A DNA stretch of 64,000 nt from Flammeovirgaceae bacterium UBA6059. Lineage in GTDB: Bacteria > Bacteroidota > Bacteroidia > Cytophagales > Cyclobacteriaceae. The notes under the pieces are model-generated. The model saw only the letters and a list, made by a program, of their open reading frames with translations, was not told the DNA's origin and made no database searches. The position numbers and the translations under genes were made by a program. Where the stretch lies: the NCBI GenBank assembly GCA_002435755.1, contig DIYH01000011.1, positions 1 through 64,000 on the forward strand, written 5' to 3'. Shown here piece by piece: positions 18,685 through 26,632 of this stretch. The stretch's first letter is position 1, and the number at the start of each line of letters is the position of its first letter.

Positions 18685-19430
18685 AAATACTCGGAATTAT
18701 TCCGGCAAGGTACGCGTCCACAAGGTTTCCTGGTAAGCCGTTGATCGATCTTGGTGGCAAATACATGATCCAGCGTGTCTGGGAGCAGGCGAATAAAGCA
18801 TATTCGTTCACCAAAGTAGTGGTAGCCACTGATCATAGTGGTATTTATGAAGCAGTACAGGCATTTGGAGGGGAAGTCGTGATGACAGAGGAGCATCACA
18901 GCAATGGTACAGAGCGATCCTTTGATGCTTACCAGCAGCTTCAAGAGCAATATGATTATATAGTCAACATACAGGGGGATGAACCTTTCATCGATCCTAA
19001 GCAGATAGATACCCTCGGTCGTGCGCTAGATGGAGAAGTCGAGCTCGCCACACTAGTGAAGAAAATAGAAGACCAGGAAACACTATTCAACCCAAATGTG
19101 ATGAAAGTGGTCTTTAACAAAAATAAGGATGCCTTATATTTCAGTCGTCAATGTATTCCCCATATTCGAGGTAAAGACCCTGATTCATGGCTCATTCATC
19201 ATACCTATTATAAGCATATTGGTATCTACGCTTACCGTGCCGACATCCTGGCGGAAATCGTCAAGATCCCTTTGAGTTTATTGGAAAAAGCAGAATCTCT
19301 TGAACAGCTTCGATGGCTTGAAAATGGCTATCGGATCAAAGTGGCTGAAACAGATATCGAAACTTTTGGTATCGACACACCAGAGGACATGGACAAGGCC
19401 ATACTTCACCTATCGGAACCAAAGCACTAA
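18681..19430 (+). CDS. kdsB: 3-deoxy-manno-octulosonate cytidylyltransferase
   Basis: 249 residues, the normal size for KdsB, which activates Kdo as CMP-Kdo for lipopolysaccharide inner core synthesis. Signatures: IIPARYASTRFPGKPL at the N-terminus, VVATDHSGI, and VNIQGDEPFIDP containing the metal-binding Asp. Its presence implies a Kdo-containing outer membrane. It starts inside the nfeD stop (ATGA) and is followed 4 bases later by the next gene. Confidence 0.94.
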   Translation: MKILGIIPARYASTRFPGKPLIDLGGKYMIQRVWEQANKAYSFTKVVVATDHSGIYEAVQAFGGEVVMTEEHHSNGTERSFDAYQQLQEQYDYIVNIQGDEPFIDPKQIDTLGRALDGEVELATLVKKIEDQETLFNPNVMKVVFNKNKDALYFSRQCIPHIRGKDPDSWLIHHTYYKHIGIYAYRADILAEIVKIPLSLLEKAESLEQLRWLENGYRIKVAETDIETFGIDTPEDMDKAILHLSEPKH

Positions 19431-19434
19431 CCTC

Positions 19435-19902
19435 ATGAGAATACTTCTTTTTTGTATGATTATGTTACTTGCAAGTGGAGCTTTTGCGCAAATCCCGCTG
19501 CTGGAAAACAAAAAACAGATCAATGAATTTCTCAATCAATGGCACAAAGCTGCTGCTGATGCCAATGCTGATGAATATTTTGGCGCTATTGCTACCTCGG
19601 GCATATTCATGGGTACAGACCCTTCTGAACGATGGACAAAAGACCAGTTTTGGGAGTATGCCAAAGAAGCCTTCGAGAACCAGCGCACCTGGGACTTCAA
19701 ACCAGGCAAACGGTTCGTTAGCTTCAATGATGATTTCACTTTAGCGTGGTTTGATGAAATGTTGGACACATGGATGGGCACATGCAGAGGATCAGGTGTC
19801 ATTCAGAAAATAGGCGGTGAGTGGAAGATCAGACAATACAACCTAGCTGTGACGGTCGACAATGACCTCATGACTGATTACATCAAACTCATCAACAGGT
19901 AA
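19435..19902 (+). CDS. exported SnoaL/NTF2-like protein
   Basis: About 155 residues: signal peptide (1-18, ending SGAFAQ) followed by a SnoaL_3/NTF2-like alpha+beta barrel (EFLNQWHKAAADANADEYF..., W-rich strands at the C-terminus). I chose the ATG at 19435, 4 bases after kdsB, since it gives a clean signal peptide; the open frame begins much earlier inside kdsB. No catalytic residues are assigned. Its stop overlaps the next small gene (TAATG). Confidence 0.8.
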   Translation: MRILLFCMIMLLASGAFAQIPLLENKKQINEFLNQWHKAAADANADEYFGAIATSGIFMGTDPSERWTKDQFWEYAKEAFENQRTWDFKPGKRFVSFNDDFTLAWFDEMLDTWMGTCRGSGVIQKIGGEWKIRQYNLAVTVDNDLMTDYIKLINR

Positions 19903-20078
19903 TGGTTGCAGCTCTTAAAACCCTCTACTGGGTTGCTCTTGCTACTGCTTTGGTAGCCTTTTGGATCAGTCTCAGGGCCGAAGAAGACCAGGTGATGTAT
20001 ACGATCCTTGCGCTCCTTATCTGGGGGCTGGCCTATTTTTTTCACTGGCTCGAAAAACGATACCGGGAAGAAGAATGA
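19902..20078 (+). CDS. small two-span membrane protein (58 aa)
   Basis: A 58-codon gene, too short for usual filters, fits exactly between its neighbours: its ATG overlaps the SnoaL-like stop by 1 base and its stop overlaps the DUF3667 ATG by 4 bases (ATGA). It encodes two hydrophobic segments (about 6-23 and 32-48) separated by RAEEDQ and ends with the charged tail WLEKRYREEE. The spacing and membrane topology argue for a real gene; no family is recognised. Confidence 0.75.
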   Translation: MVAALKTLYWVALATALVAFWISLRAEEDQVMYTILALLIWGLAYFFHWLEKRYREEE

Positions 20079-21085
20079 GATTTCAACGCAAAGGAGATAA
20101 ATGCCTTAACTGTGGTGAATCACTTAAACCTGAAGACAACTACTGTCCGGTCTGTGGACAGCTTAATGATGATCCGAATATTCCCTTTAAGGACCTGGTT
20201 TATGATTTTCTGAGTAACTACTTCTCACTGGACTCAAGGTTTTCAAGATCTATTCTGCCATTCCTTTTTCGACCTGGTTACCTCACTAATCGATTTATTG
20301 AAGGTAAACGAGTTTCCTATGCTAACCCGATTCGATTGTATCTGATCGTCAGTGTGATCTATTTCTTTCTCTTAAGTGTGGTCGCTACAGATGTAACAGA
20401 GACCTACAGCTCTATGCAATCAAACACTACAGAAGAATTCATTCAAATGATGGATTCTACGGACAGAGAAGAGTTTAAGAGAGTACAAGAAGAGTCTTCT
20501 GGCAAACTCATCCAAATGGATTTCGGAGAGGATAGTCTCGATAATTCAAAATTTGAGAATGCCTGGCAGAAATATCAGAAACTAAAAAAATCTGACGATC
20601 TCAGTACAAACGAACTGACCGATAAGGTAATCACTGAAGATTTCAGCTGGTGGGAAGCGAGAATTATAAGACAGTTTATTAAAATCGACAATTCTGATGT
20701 CACGAGTGTTACGGCCTATCTGATTAAGAATGCTTCGATAATGATGTTTGTACTACTTCCCATATTTGCTTTAGCATTAAAGCTGGTCTACATACGACGA
20801 AAAAACTTCCTCTATTTTCATCATCTTATCCACAGCATTCACCTTCATTCCTTCGCCTTTTTTATATTCTCTTTGATCCCCTTAATGGATTTGGTATGGG
20901 GTGTGGATATTGATGCACCAGCATTAATTCTATTCGTGGTTTACATCTTCTTTTCATTGAAGATGGTCTACCGGCAAGGCTACTTCAAAACTGCTGTGAA
21001 ACAGTTTACGCTATTCCTAATGTACGGATCAGCATTTGCCGTTGGACTTGTCATTGAAGTCCTGATTTCCCTATTGATCTTTTAA
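20075..21085 (+). CDS. DUF3667 zinc-ribbon membrane protein
   Basis: 336 residues. The N-terminal zinc ribbon has Cys10, Cys13, Cys24 and Cys27 (CLNC...CPVC), followed by the family region NIPFKDLVYDFLSNYFSLDSRF and RPGYLTNRFIEGKRVSYANPIRLYL and several membrane segments (about 82-105, 220-245, 255-330). DUF3667 proteins are common in Bacteroidota and functionally unknown. I chose the ATG at 20075 because the longer frame would cover the small gene and lacks family similarity. It ends with a 15-base tail overlap with hemL. Confidence 0.85.
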   Translation: MRFQRKGDKCLNCGESLKPEDNYCPVCGQLNDDPNIPFKDLVYDFLSNYFSLDSRFSRSILPFLFRPGYLTNRFIEGKRVSYANPIRLYLIVSVIYFFLLSVVATDVTETYSSMQSNTTEEFIQMMDSTDREEFKRVQEESSGKLIQMDFGEDSLDNSKFENAWQKYQKLKKSDDLSTNELTDKVITEDFSWWEARIIRQFIKIDNSDVTSVTAYLIKNASIMMFVLLPIFALALKLVYIRRKNFLYFHHLIHSIHLHSFAFFIFSLIPLMDLVWGVDIDAPALILFVVYIFFSLKMVYRQGYFKTAVKQFTLFLMYGSAFAVGLVIEVLISLLIF

Positions 21086-22366
21086 AGATTGGAGTACTTC
21101 CTTGTTGGCATCAACAATAGCCTTCACTTCTTGATCACCGATGGCCGTTGAAATAAACAACGCCTCATATTGTGAAGGAGCAAGGTAGATCCCTTTATCT
21201 AACATCCCTCTGAAGTATTTTCCGAATGACTCAGTATTTGTTTTTTTGGCATCATCGAAGTTATCGACGGCCTCATGAGTAAAGAATAAGCTGAACATAC
21301 TACCCAGCTGGTTGATCGTATAATCTAACTGTAGATCGACAAGATTCTGCTTAATGCCCGCAACAATTTGATCAGTAGAAGACTTGATCCTGGTGTACAC
21401 TTCATCGTGATCATTGAGATAGTTGAGCATTGCTAAACCAGCGGCCATCGCAATTGGATTTCCTGATAAGGTACCGGCTTGATATACAGGACCGACGGGT
21501 GAGACATGATCCATGATCTCCGCCTTGCCTCCATAAGCTCCCACCGGCATACCTCCACCGATGATCTTGCCAAGGGTAGTCATATCAGGCGTCACTCCAA
21601 AAAGTTCCTGGGCCCCACCTTTTGCAAGTCTAAAGCCGGTCATTACTTCATCGAATATCAGCACTACTCCATGCTGATCACACAACTGTCGCAATCCCTG
21701 GAGAAATCCTTCTTGAGGCAAGACACACCCCATGTTACCTGCAACAGGTTCGAGAATAATAGTGGCTACCTCACCCTTATGTTGGTCAAGAGCATTAGAC
21801 ACAGAATCCAGATTGTTGTAGATCACGCTGATCGTGTCAGCCGCAGTACCTGTGGTAACACCGGGGCTATCAGGGGTACCCATCGTCACGGCACCACTGC
21901 CTGCAGCAATCAAAAAAGAATCCCCATGGCCATGATAGCAACCCTCAAACTTTAGGATTTTATCGCGACCAGTGTACCCACGAGCAACTCTTATGGCCGA
22001 CATGGTGGCTTCCGTACCCGAATTGACCATACGCACCCGCTCCACAGAGGGGACCATATTGATGATCAGCTCAGCGATCTCTATTTCTTTGGCCGTAGGT
22101 GCTCCGAAAGAGAGTGATGAAGAAATAGCATTTCGCACGGCCTCCTCAATCACTTCATTCGCATGACCAAGGATCATAGGTCCCCAACTGTTGATCAGCT
22201 CGATGTATCGATTGTCGTCCTCATCAGTGATGTAAGCTCCTTTAGCCGATTTTATAAACAATGGATTGCCACCAACAGCACGAAAGGCACGTACCGGTGA
22301 ATTGACTCCTCCTGGTATGGAACGTTGAGCGCGATCAAACAGCGCCTTGCTTGTCTGATTATTCAT
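21071..22366 (-). CDS. hemL: glutamate-1-semialdehyde 2,1-aminomutase
   Basis: 431 residues, full length for HemL, a PLP enzyme that makes 5-aminolevulinate in the C5 pathway of tetrapyrrole synthesis. Signatures are FDRAQRSIPGGVNSPVRAF, MVNSGTEATMSAIRVARGYTG, ILEPVAGNMG, IFDEVMTGFR and the PLP-lysine region TTLGKIIGGGMPVGAYGG. It overlaps the upstream gene by 8 bases, so it is the last cistron of a four-gene reverse operon with guaA. Confidence 0.95.
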   Translation of the reverse strand: MNNQTSKALFDRAQRSIPGGVNSPVRAFRAVGGNPLFIKSAKGAYITDEDDNRYIELINSWGPMILGHANEVIEEAVRNAISSSLSFGAPTAKEIEIAELIINMVPSVERVRMVNSGTEATMSAIRVARGYTGRDKILKFEGCYHGHGDSFLIAAGSGAVTMGTPDSPGVTTGTAADTISVIYNNLDSVSNALDQHKGEVATIILEPVAGNMGCVLPQEGFLQGLRQLCDQHGVVLIFDEVMTGFRLAKGGAQELFGVTPDMTTLGKIIGGGMPVGAYGGKAEIMDHVSPVGPVYQAGTLSGNPIAMAAGLAMLNYLNDHDEVYTRIKSSTDQIVAGIKQNLVDLQLDYTINQLGSMFSLFFTHEAVDNFDDAKKTNTESFGKYFRGMLDKGIYLAPSQYEALFISTAIGDQEVKAIVDANKEVLQSLKDQ

Positions 22367-24167
22367 TAGATGTATTGACTATTTTGAGAGAAGAATCTAC
22401 CATTTTGACGATAGGCACAAACTGGTTGTCTCTTGCATACCCATAGCGATACCCTGGGAAAACCCTACCGGGAATCAGGTCACCCGTGTGCAAGCCCATC
22501 TGAAAGTAGACACCATATTGGTTAAGCTGTTGACCTATAAACCAAATGAGGTCGTAACCTGTCAACTGGTTCATACTAGGTTGATTTCTGTAGAGTTGTG
22601 TCAGCTCTCCTTCAATGTTGAATACATCGGCACTATCGTAATTGACATAGCTGGTGTGTATCATAGCTACTTCCAGGCGCTCGAATTGCTCAAGAGTTAG
22701 TACATTAAAATCCAGCCATTCACCCAAACCGACAATCGGGATTTTATCACCTCTTACTTCCACACCGCCAACCGCATTAGCTGCTATCAGCGAATTCGTA
22801 GATGCCACGAAGATATGACCAATACTGTCAATACCAAGATCGTACCGATCTTCGTAGTAGATCAATGAATCTGCAGTCACATAATCATACTTTTCAATTT
22901 CTTCTTCTCTGGGGTCTCTGTTACTCACCCTTCGATAGGGTAAGAGCATGAGTGAATCCCGTTCCTCCGGGTTGAGTATCACTTCTTCACTTGACGTCAG
23001 TGCGTCCAATATCTCTCTTGAGTTTTCCTTGTCGAGTTTGTAGCTCTGTACCACGTTATAACCGGCCTGGGTCATCACAGAGTCGTACACACCTGCCATA
23101 GCGGCAAACCGATCTTCGTCTTCATAAAAGATCAAGAGGTCTTCATCATCCTCAAAAGTTGTTTGTGCATAGTTGGCGGCTACTTTGGCCATTGTCTCAT
23201 AAGTTGGCTTTAGTAAGAATGAGAACTGATTATCATCAATGATCTGCCTGTTGCCAGATAATGGATTGATCATATTGATCCGGTACTCCTTAGAGAAGGC
23301 GTTCACCAGCTCAAACGGTCCTGGATAAAGGGGCCCTACAATCAGGTCCATGGATTTGAGCTCTTCTCTTTCAAGTATACCTGAGGTCGCAGGTTTTGAC
23401 CGTCTTGTGTCGTAAGGCAGGAGCTCAATGGCGATCCCTTGATCACTCAAATGATCAGCTGCCAATACCATCCCGGCATATAAATCCATCACAAACTTGT
23501 TTCTCTTGATCATGCTCATATCATCAAGAGACTGATACATAAAGGGCAATAGCACGGCCACTTTATAGCTGTCCTTCATGATCACTTGATAATTACCTCC
23601 TAAATCGAACTTTTCATTAATTGAAGCGACTATTTCATTGTTCTCCTTAGTGAGAGGGTTACTCAATAAAACCTTAGCATATTGCTCTGCCACCAGTAGG
23701 TGATCAGGATACGACTCATACCAATTTGATAATAGCTCCACATCGTCGATAGATGCCAGCGCAGCAGTCATCATATTGTTGATCGATGCTGCCACTATCG
23801 TATCTTTAGCCTGACCATAGTATGGCAAGGTCAACTCAACATTATCGGTTTCAGCATTGACCCGTACGATCCAGTAGTAGACCTCATCTATGTTTTTCCA
23901 TCTTGGGTCTTTTACTTCGACCTGTCTCCAAATGTCCTTTGCCACCGAAAACTGACCGAGATTGTAAGCAGCTATGCCGTAGTAAAAAGCTCCATAACTA
24001 CTAAATGGGTTGGCCGGATCATCATTGATAACTTTCTGAAAGCTTTGCTGGGCAAGCTGATAATTCTCGCTAGAGAGGTGACTCTTACCAGCCAGATAAT
24101 CGGACTGGTAGTCCTGACCAAATGCACTCTGGCCGAACAGCAACAAGCAGAATAAGAAATACTTCAA
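22359..24167 (-). CDS. TPR plus periplasmic-binding-type exported protein
   Basis: 602 residues: signal peptide (1-17), TPR-like helical repeats (about 20-190, e.g. YQLAQQSFQKVINDDPANP), then a type I periplasmic binding fold (about 205-590) with YKVAVLLPFMYQ, DLYAGMVLAADHL and LIVGPLYPGPFELV. The arrangement resembles LpoA-type and branched-chain amino acid binding proteins; a Bacteroidota periplasmic role is likely, but the ligand is unknown. It lies between guaA and hemL, with a gap of 49 bases after guaA and an 8-base overlap with hemL. Confidence 0.8.
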   Translation of the reverse strand: MKYFLFCLLLFGQSAFGQDYQSDYLAGKSHLSSENYQLAQQSFQKVINDDPANPFSSYGAFYYGIAAYNLGQFSVAKDIWRQVEVKDPRWKNIDEVYYWIVRVNAETDNVELTLPYYGQAKDTIVAASINNMMTAALASIDDVELLSNWYESYPDHLLVAEQYAKVLLSNPLTKENNEIVASINEKFDLGGNYQVIMKDSYKVAVLLPFMYQSLDDMSMIKRNKFVMDLYAGMVLAADHLSDQGIAIELLPYDTRRSKPATSGILEREELKSMDLIVGPLYPGPFELVNAFSKEYRINMINPLSGNRQIIDDNQFSFLLKPTYETMAKVAANYAQTTFEDDEDLLIFYEDEDRFAAMAGVYDSVMTQAGYNVVQSYKLDKENSREILDALTSSEEVILNPEERDSLMLLPYRRVSNRDPREEEIEKYDYVTADSLIYYEDRYDLGIDSIGHIFVASTNSLIAANAVGGVEVRGDKIPIVGLGEWLDFNVLTLEQFERLEVAMIHTSYVNYDSADVFNIEGELTQLYRNQPSMNQLTGYDLIWFIGQQLNQYGVYFQMGLHTGDLIPGRVFPGYRYGYARDNQFVPIVKMVDSSLKIVNTSNE

Positions 24168-24216
24168 ATCAGGATTAGTTTGTGGCTACAAAGTAAGTAA
24201 TTAATGTATGGATCAC

Positions 24217-25746
24217 CTACTCCCACTCGATCGTCGCAGGCGGTTTAGATGAGATATCATAAACTACCCGATTGACGCCTTTTACACGATTGATAATGTT
24301 GTTGGATACTTCACCAAGAAACTCATAAGGTAAGTGGCACCAATCGGCCGTCATCCCATCTACACTGGTCACCGCTCTCAAGGCTACTACGTTCTCATAA
24401 GTCCTTTCATCTCCCATTACACCCACAGACTGCACGGGTAGAAGCATTGCTCCTGCTTGCCATACGTTATCATAATGTCCTTGTTCTTTCAAGCCACTTA
24501 TAAAGAGGGCATCTACCTCTTGAAGTATGCGAACCTTCTCAGCCGTAATATCACCAAGTATCCTAATGCCTAAACCAGGGCCAGGGAATGGGTGTCTACC
24601 GAGAATAGCCGGGTCAATTTCAAGTGACTTCCCTACTCTTCTAACCTCATCTTTAAACAGTGTATTAAGTGGCTCTACAACCTTCAGGTGCATTTTTTCC
24701 GGTAGTCCTCCTACATTATGGTGTGACTTGATGGTAGCCGAAGGACCTTTTACCGAAACAGATTCGATCACATCCGGATATATGGTACCCTGACCTAGCC
24801 ATTTTACATCCTGGATTTTGTGTGCCTCTTCATCAAATACCTCGATGAAAGTGCGACCTATCGCTTTACGCTTTGCCTCCGGGTCAGTCTTACCTTCCAA
24901 TGAGGCATAAAACTTCTCTTTCGCATCCACGCCTATCACATTGAGCCCCATGTCCTTATATGAATGAAGCACATCTTCGAATTCATTTTTCCGGAGTAAA
25001 CCGTTATCAACGAATATGCAGTAAAGATTTTCACCAATGGCTTTATTGATCAGAACCGCGGCAACTGAGCTATCTACACCACCTGATAACCCAAGTACAA
25101 CTTTATCAACGCCGAGTTTCTCCTTAAGCTCTGCCACAGTGGTCTCAACAAAAATATCTGGAGTCCAATCCTGAGCGCATTGACAGATATGAACTACGAA
25201 ATTTCTAAGCAATGTCTTGCCTTGAAGACTGTGTGTAACCTCCGGATGAAACTGAATGCCGTAAAGAGGCTTCTCTTTCATCTTAAAGGCAGCTATCTCA
25301 ACAGAAGATGTGCTCGCGATGATATCAAAATCCTGAGGAAGTTGCTTGATGGTATCACCATGACTCATCCATACTTGAGAATCCGGGTCTATTTCCTTGA
25401 GCAGATCAAAATGGCTGTCTACCCTTGATAACCGCGCCCTACCATATTCTCTAATCTCAGATGGCAAAACAAATCCCCCGGCTTTATGGGCCATCAGCTG
25501 TGCACCGTAACATACTCCTAGTACCGGGATTCCTTCAGGTACCAGATCCAGTTCCAGATCAGGGGCGTCCGATTCCCGTACTGAACATGGACTGCCCGAC
25601 AGTATCACTCCGCGTACATCGTCTCCAATTTCCGGTAGGTGATTATAAGGATGAATTTCACAATATACATTCAGCTCTCTGACACGTCTCGCTATGAGCT
25701 GCGTGTACTGCGAACCAAAGTCCAGGATCAGGATTTTCTCAAGCAT
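24217..25746 (-). CDS. guaA: GMP synthase (glutamine-hydrolysing)
   Basis: About 509 residues: class I glutamine amidotransferase domain (1-190) with the nucleophile in GVCYGAQ and the HPE triad end in IQFHPEVTHS, then the ATP-pyrophosphatase domain with PP-loop GLSGGVDSS and the C-terminal dimerisation part ending PPATIEWE. GuaA converts XMP to GMP. ATG 25746 gives the usual MLEKILILDFGSQ start; another in-frame ATG lies 6 bases upstream. A histidine phosphatase gene precedes it by about 45 bases on the same strand. Confidence 0.95.
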   Translation of the reverse strand: MLEKILILDFGSQYTQLIARRVRELNVYCEIHPYNHLPEIGDDVRGVILSGSPCSVRESDAPDLELDLVPEGIPVLGVCYGAQLMAHKAGGFVLPSEIREYGRARLSRVDSHFDLLKEIDPDSQVWMSHGDTIKQLPQDFDIIASTSSVEIAAFKMKEKPLYGIQFHPEVTHSLQGKTLLRNFVVHICQCAQDWTPDIFVETTVAELKEKLGVDKVVLGLSGGVDSSVAAVLINKAIGENLYCIFVDNGLLRKNEFEDVLHSYKDMGLNVIGVDAKEKFYASLEGKTDPEAKRKAIGRTFIEVFDEEAHKIQDVKWLGQGTIYPDVIESVSVKGPSATIKSHHNVGGLPEKMHLKVVEPLNTLFKDEVRRVGKSLEIDPAILGRHPFPGPGLGIRILGDITAEKVRILQEVDALFISGLKEQGHYDNVWQAGAMLLPVQSVGVMGDERTYENVVALRAVTSVDGMTADWCHLPYEFLGEVSNNIINRVKGVNRVVYDISSKPPATIEWE

Positions 25747-25793
25747 GCGCAAAAATAGTAGTCGGCTTTATCACAACCAATCGGTAATCTGAT

Positions 25794-26480
25794 TTATACA
25801 TAGCTCACTTCCTCAGAACTAAGATGTGGTGTAGTGTTGAATTCTCTGAGCATTAATCGACCGGAACTCAACTTCAGTTCAGTAATGGATGTATTCCTTA
25901 TCTGCCAGTTGATATCCACGATCTTTTCATCGTTGATATCCAGTATTTGTCCTAATAAAGCAGCTATCATACCACCCGAAGTAAACAGGGCTAAATGTCC
26001 TTTCTCAGCCGCAGATAGAATAATTGAATAAGCCTGAACCGAACGCTCTTTAAAGCTTTTCCATGACTCATGCTCACCACTCTCTATTTCACCTTGCACC
26101 CACATATGATGCATCTGAAAAAATGCCTTGACCAAACCTTTGCGAACAGTAGGGTCCTGCGCGCCTTTTGACTTCACGGCAGTCGCGAGCTCTGACCGAG
26201 TCGAAAGATAACTGGGGAAGTGATCTTTAAAAATAGATAGTCCCTCATGTTCATTGAAGCAAGCATCCATAGATACAGACAGCTCAGACCCTACAGACAG
26301 CTTCCAGGTATCGATTTGCCGTTGGAGGGTACCACAAAAAAGTTGATCGAAGCTGATACCTTCAGACAAAAACCATTGACCTAGTTTCCGGGATTGATGC
26401 TGGCCCAACTCGGAAAGGCGGTCATAATTCTTCTCCATAAAAGAGGCTTGTCCATGACGTATAAGGTAAACTAGCGACAT
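25794..26480 (-). CDS. histidine phosphatase family protein
   Basis: About 228 residues from the ATG at 26480, chosen to place the strand VYLIRHGQAS at the N-terminus (phospho-accepting His9 in RHG); an upstream in-frame start at 26504 adds eight residues. The phosphoglycerate mutase-like fold also shows the LSELGQHQSRKLG segment and the second His candidate in ALFTSGGMIAALLGQ (here TSGG replaces the common VSHG), so the second catalytic His is uncertain. The substrate is unknown. Probable first gene of the guaA operon. Confidence 0.75.
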   Translation of the reverse strand: MSLVYLIRHGQASFMEKNYDRLSELGQHQSRKLGQWFLSEGISFDQLFCGTLQRQIDTWKLSVGSELSVSMDACFNEHEGLSIFKDHFPSYLSTRSELATAVKSKGAQDPTVRKGLVKAFFQMHHMWVQGEIESGEHESWKSFKERSVQAYSIILSAAEKGHLALFTSGGMIAALLGQILDINDEKIVDINWQIRNTSITELKLSSGRLMLREFNTTPHLSSEEVSYV

Positions 26481-26534
26481 TTTTTTGGTCGCAATATATG
26501 TCATTTCAGGTAGTGGATCTACTTGTGGTTATTA

Positions 26535-26544
26535 CAAACGTTTG
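26535..26544. promoter_or_regulatory. LacI/GalR-type operator candidate
   Basis: The perfect palindrome CAAACGTTTG lies in the divergent region between the phosphatase-guaA operon and the GH63 gene. It has the LacI-family core (AAACGTTT) and is nested inside a wider inverted repeat, TGTGGTT (26524-26530) and AACCACA (26553-26559), almost concentric. Which of the two divergent units it serves cannot be told; no LacI-family gene is in the window. Confidence 0.55.
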
Positions 26545-26602
26545 CACATCAAAACCACAGACAAATGGCCTTCTATACCCTCCATTTTGGGCCTAATTTC
26601 TA

Positions 26603-26610
26603 TATATTCG
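26603..26610 (+). promoter_or_regulatory. putative -7 element for GH63 gene
   Basis: TATATTCG matches the Bacteroidota -7 element TAnnTTTG at five of six fixed positions and lies 22 bases before the GH63 gene ATG. A TTG occurs upstream at 26587-26589 but with unusually short spacing. Confidence 0.35.
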
Positions 26611-26632
26611 GCAACCCTACGCCAAAATACTT

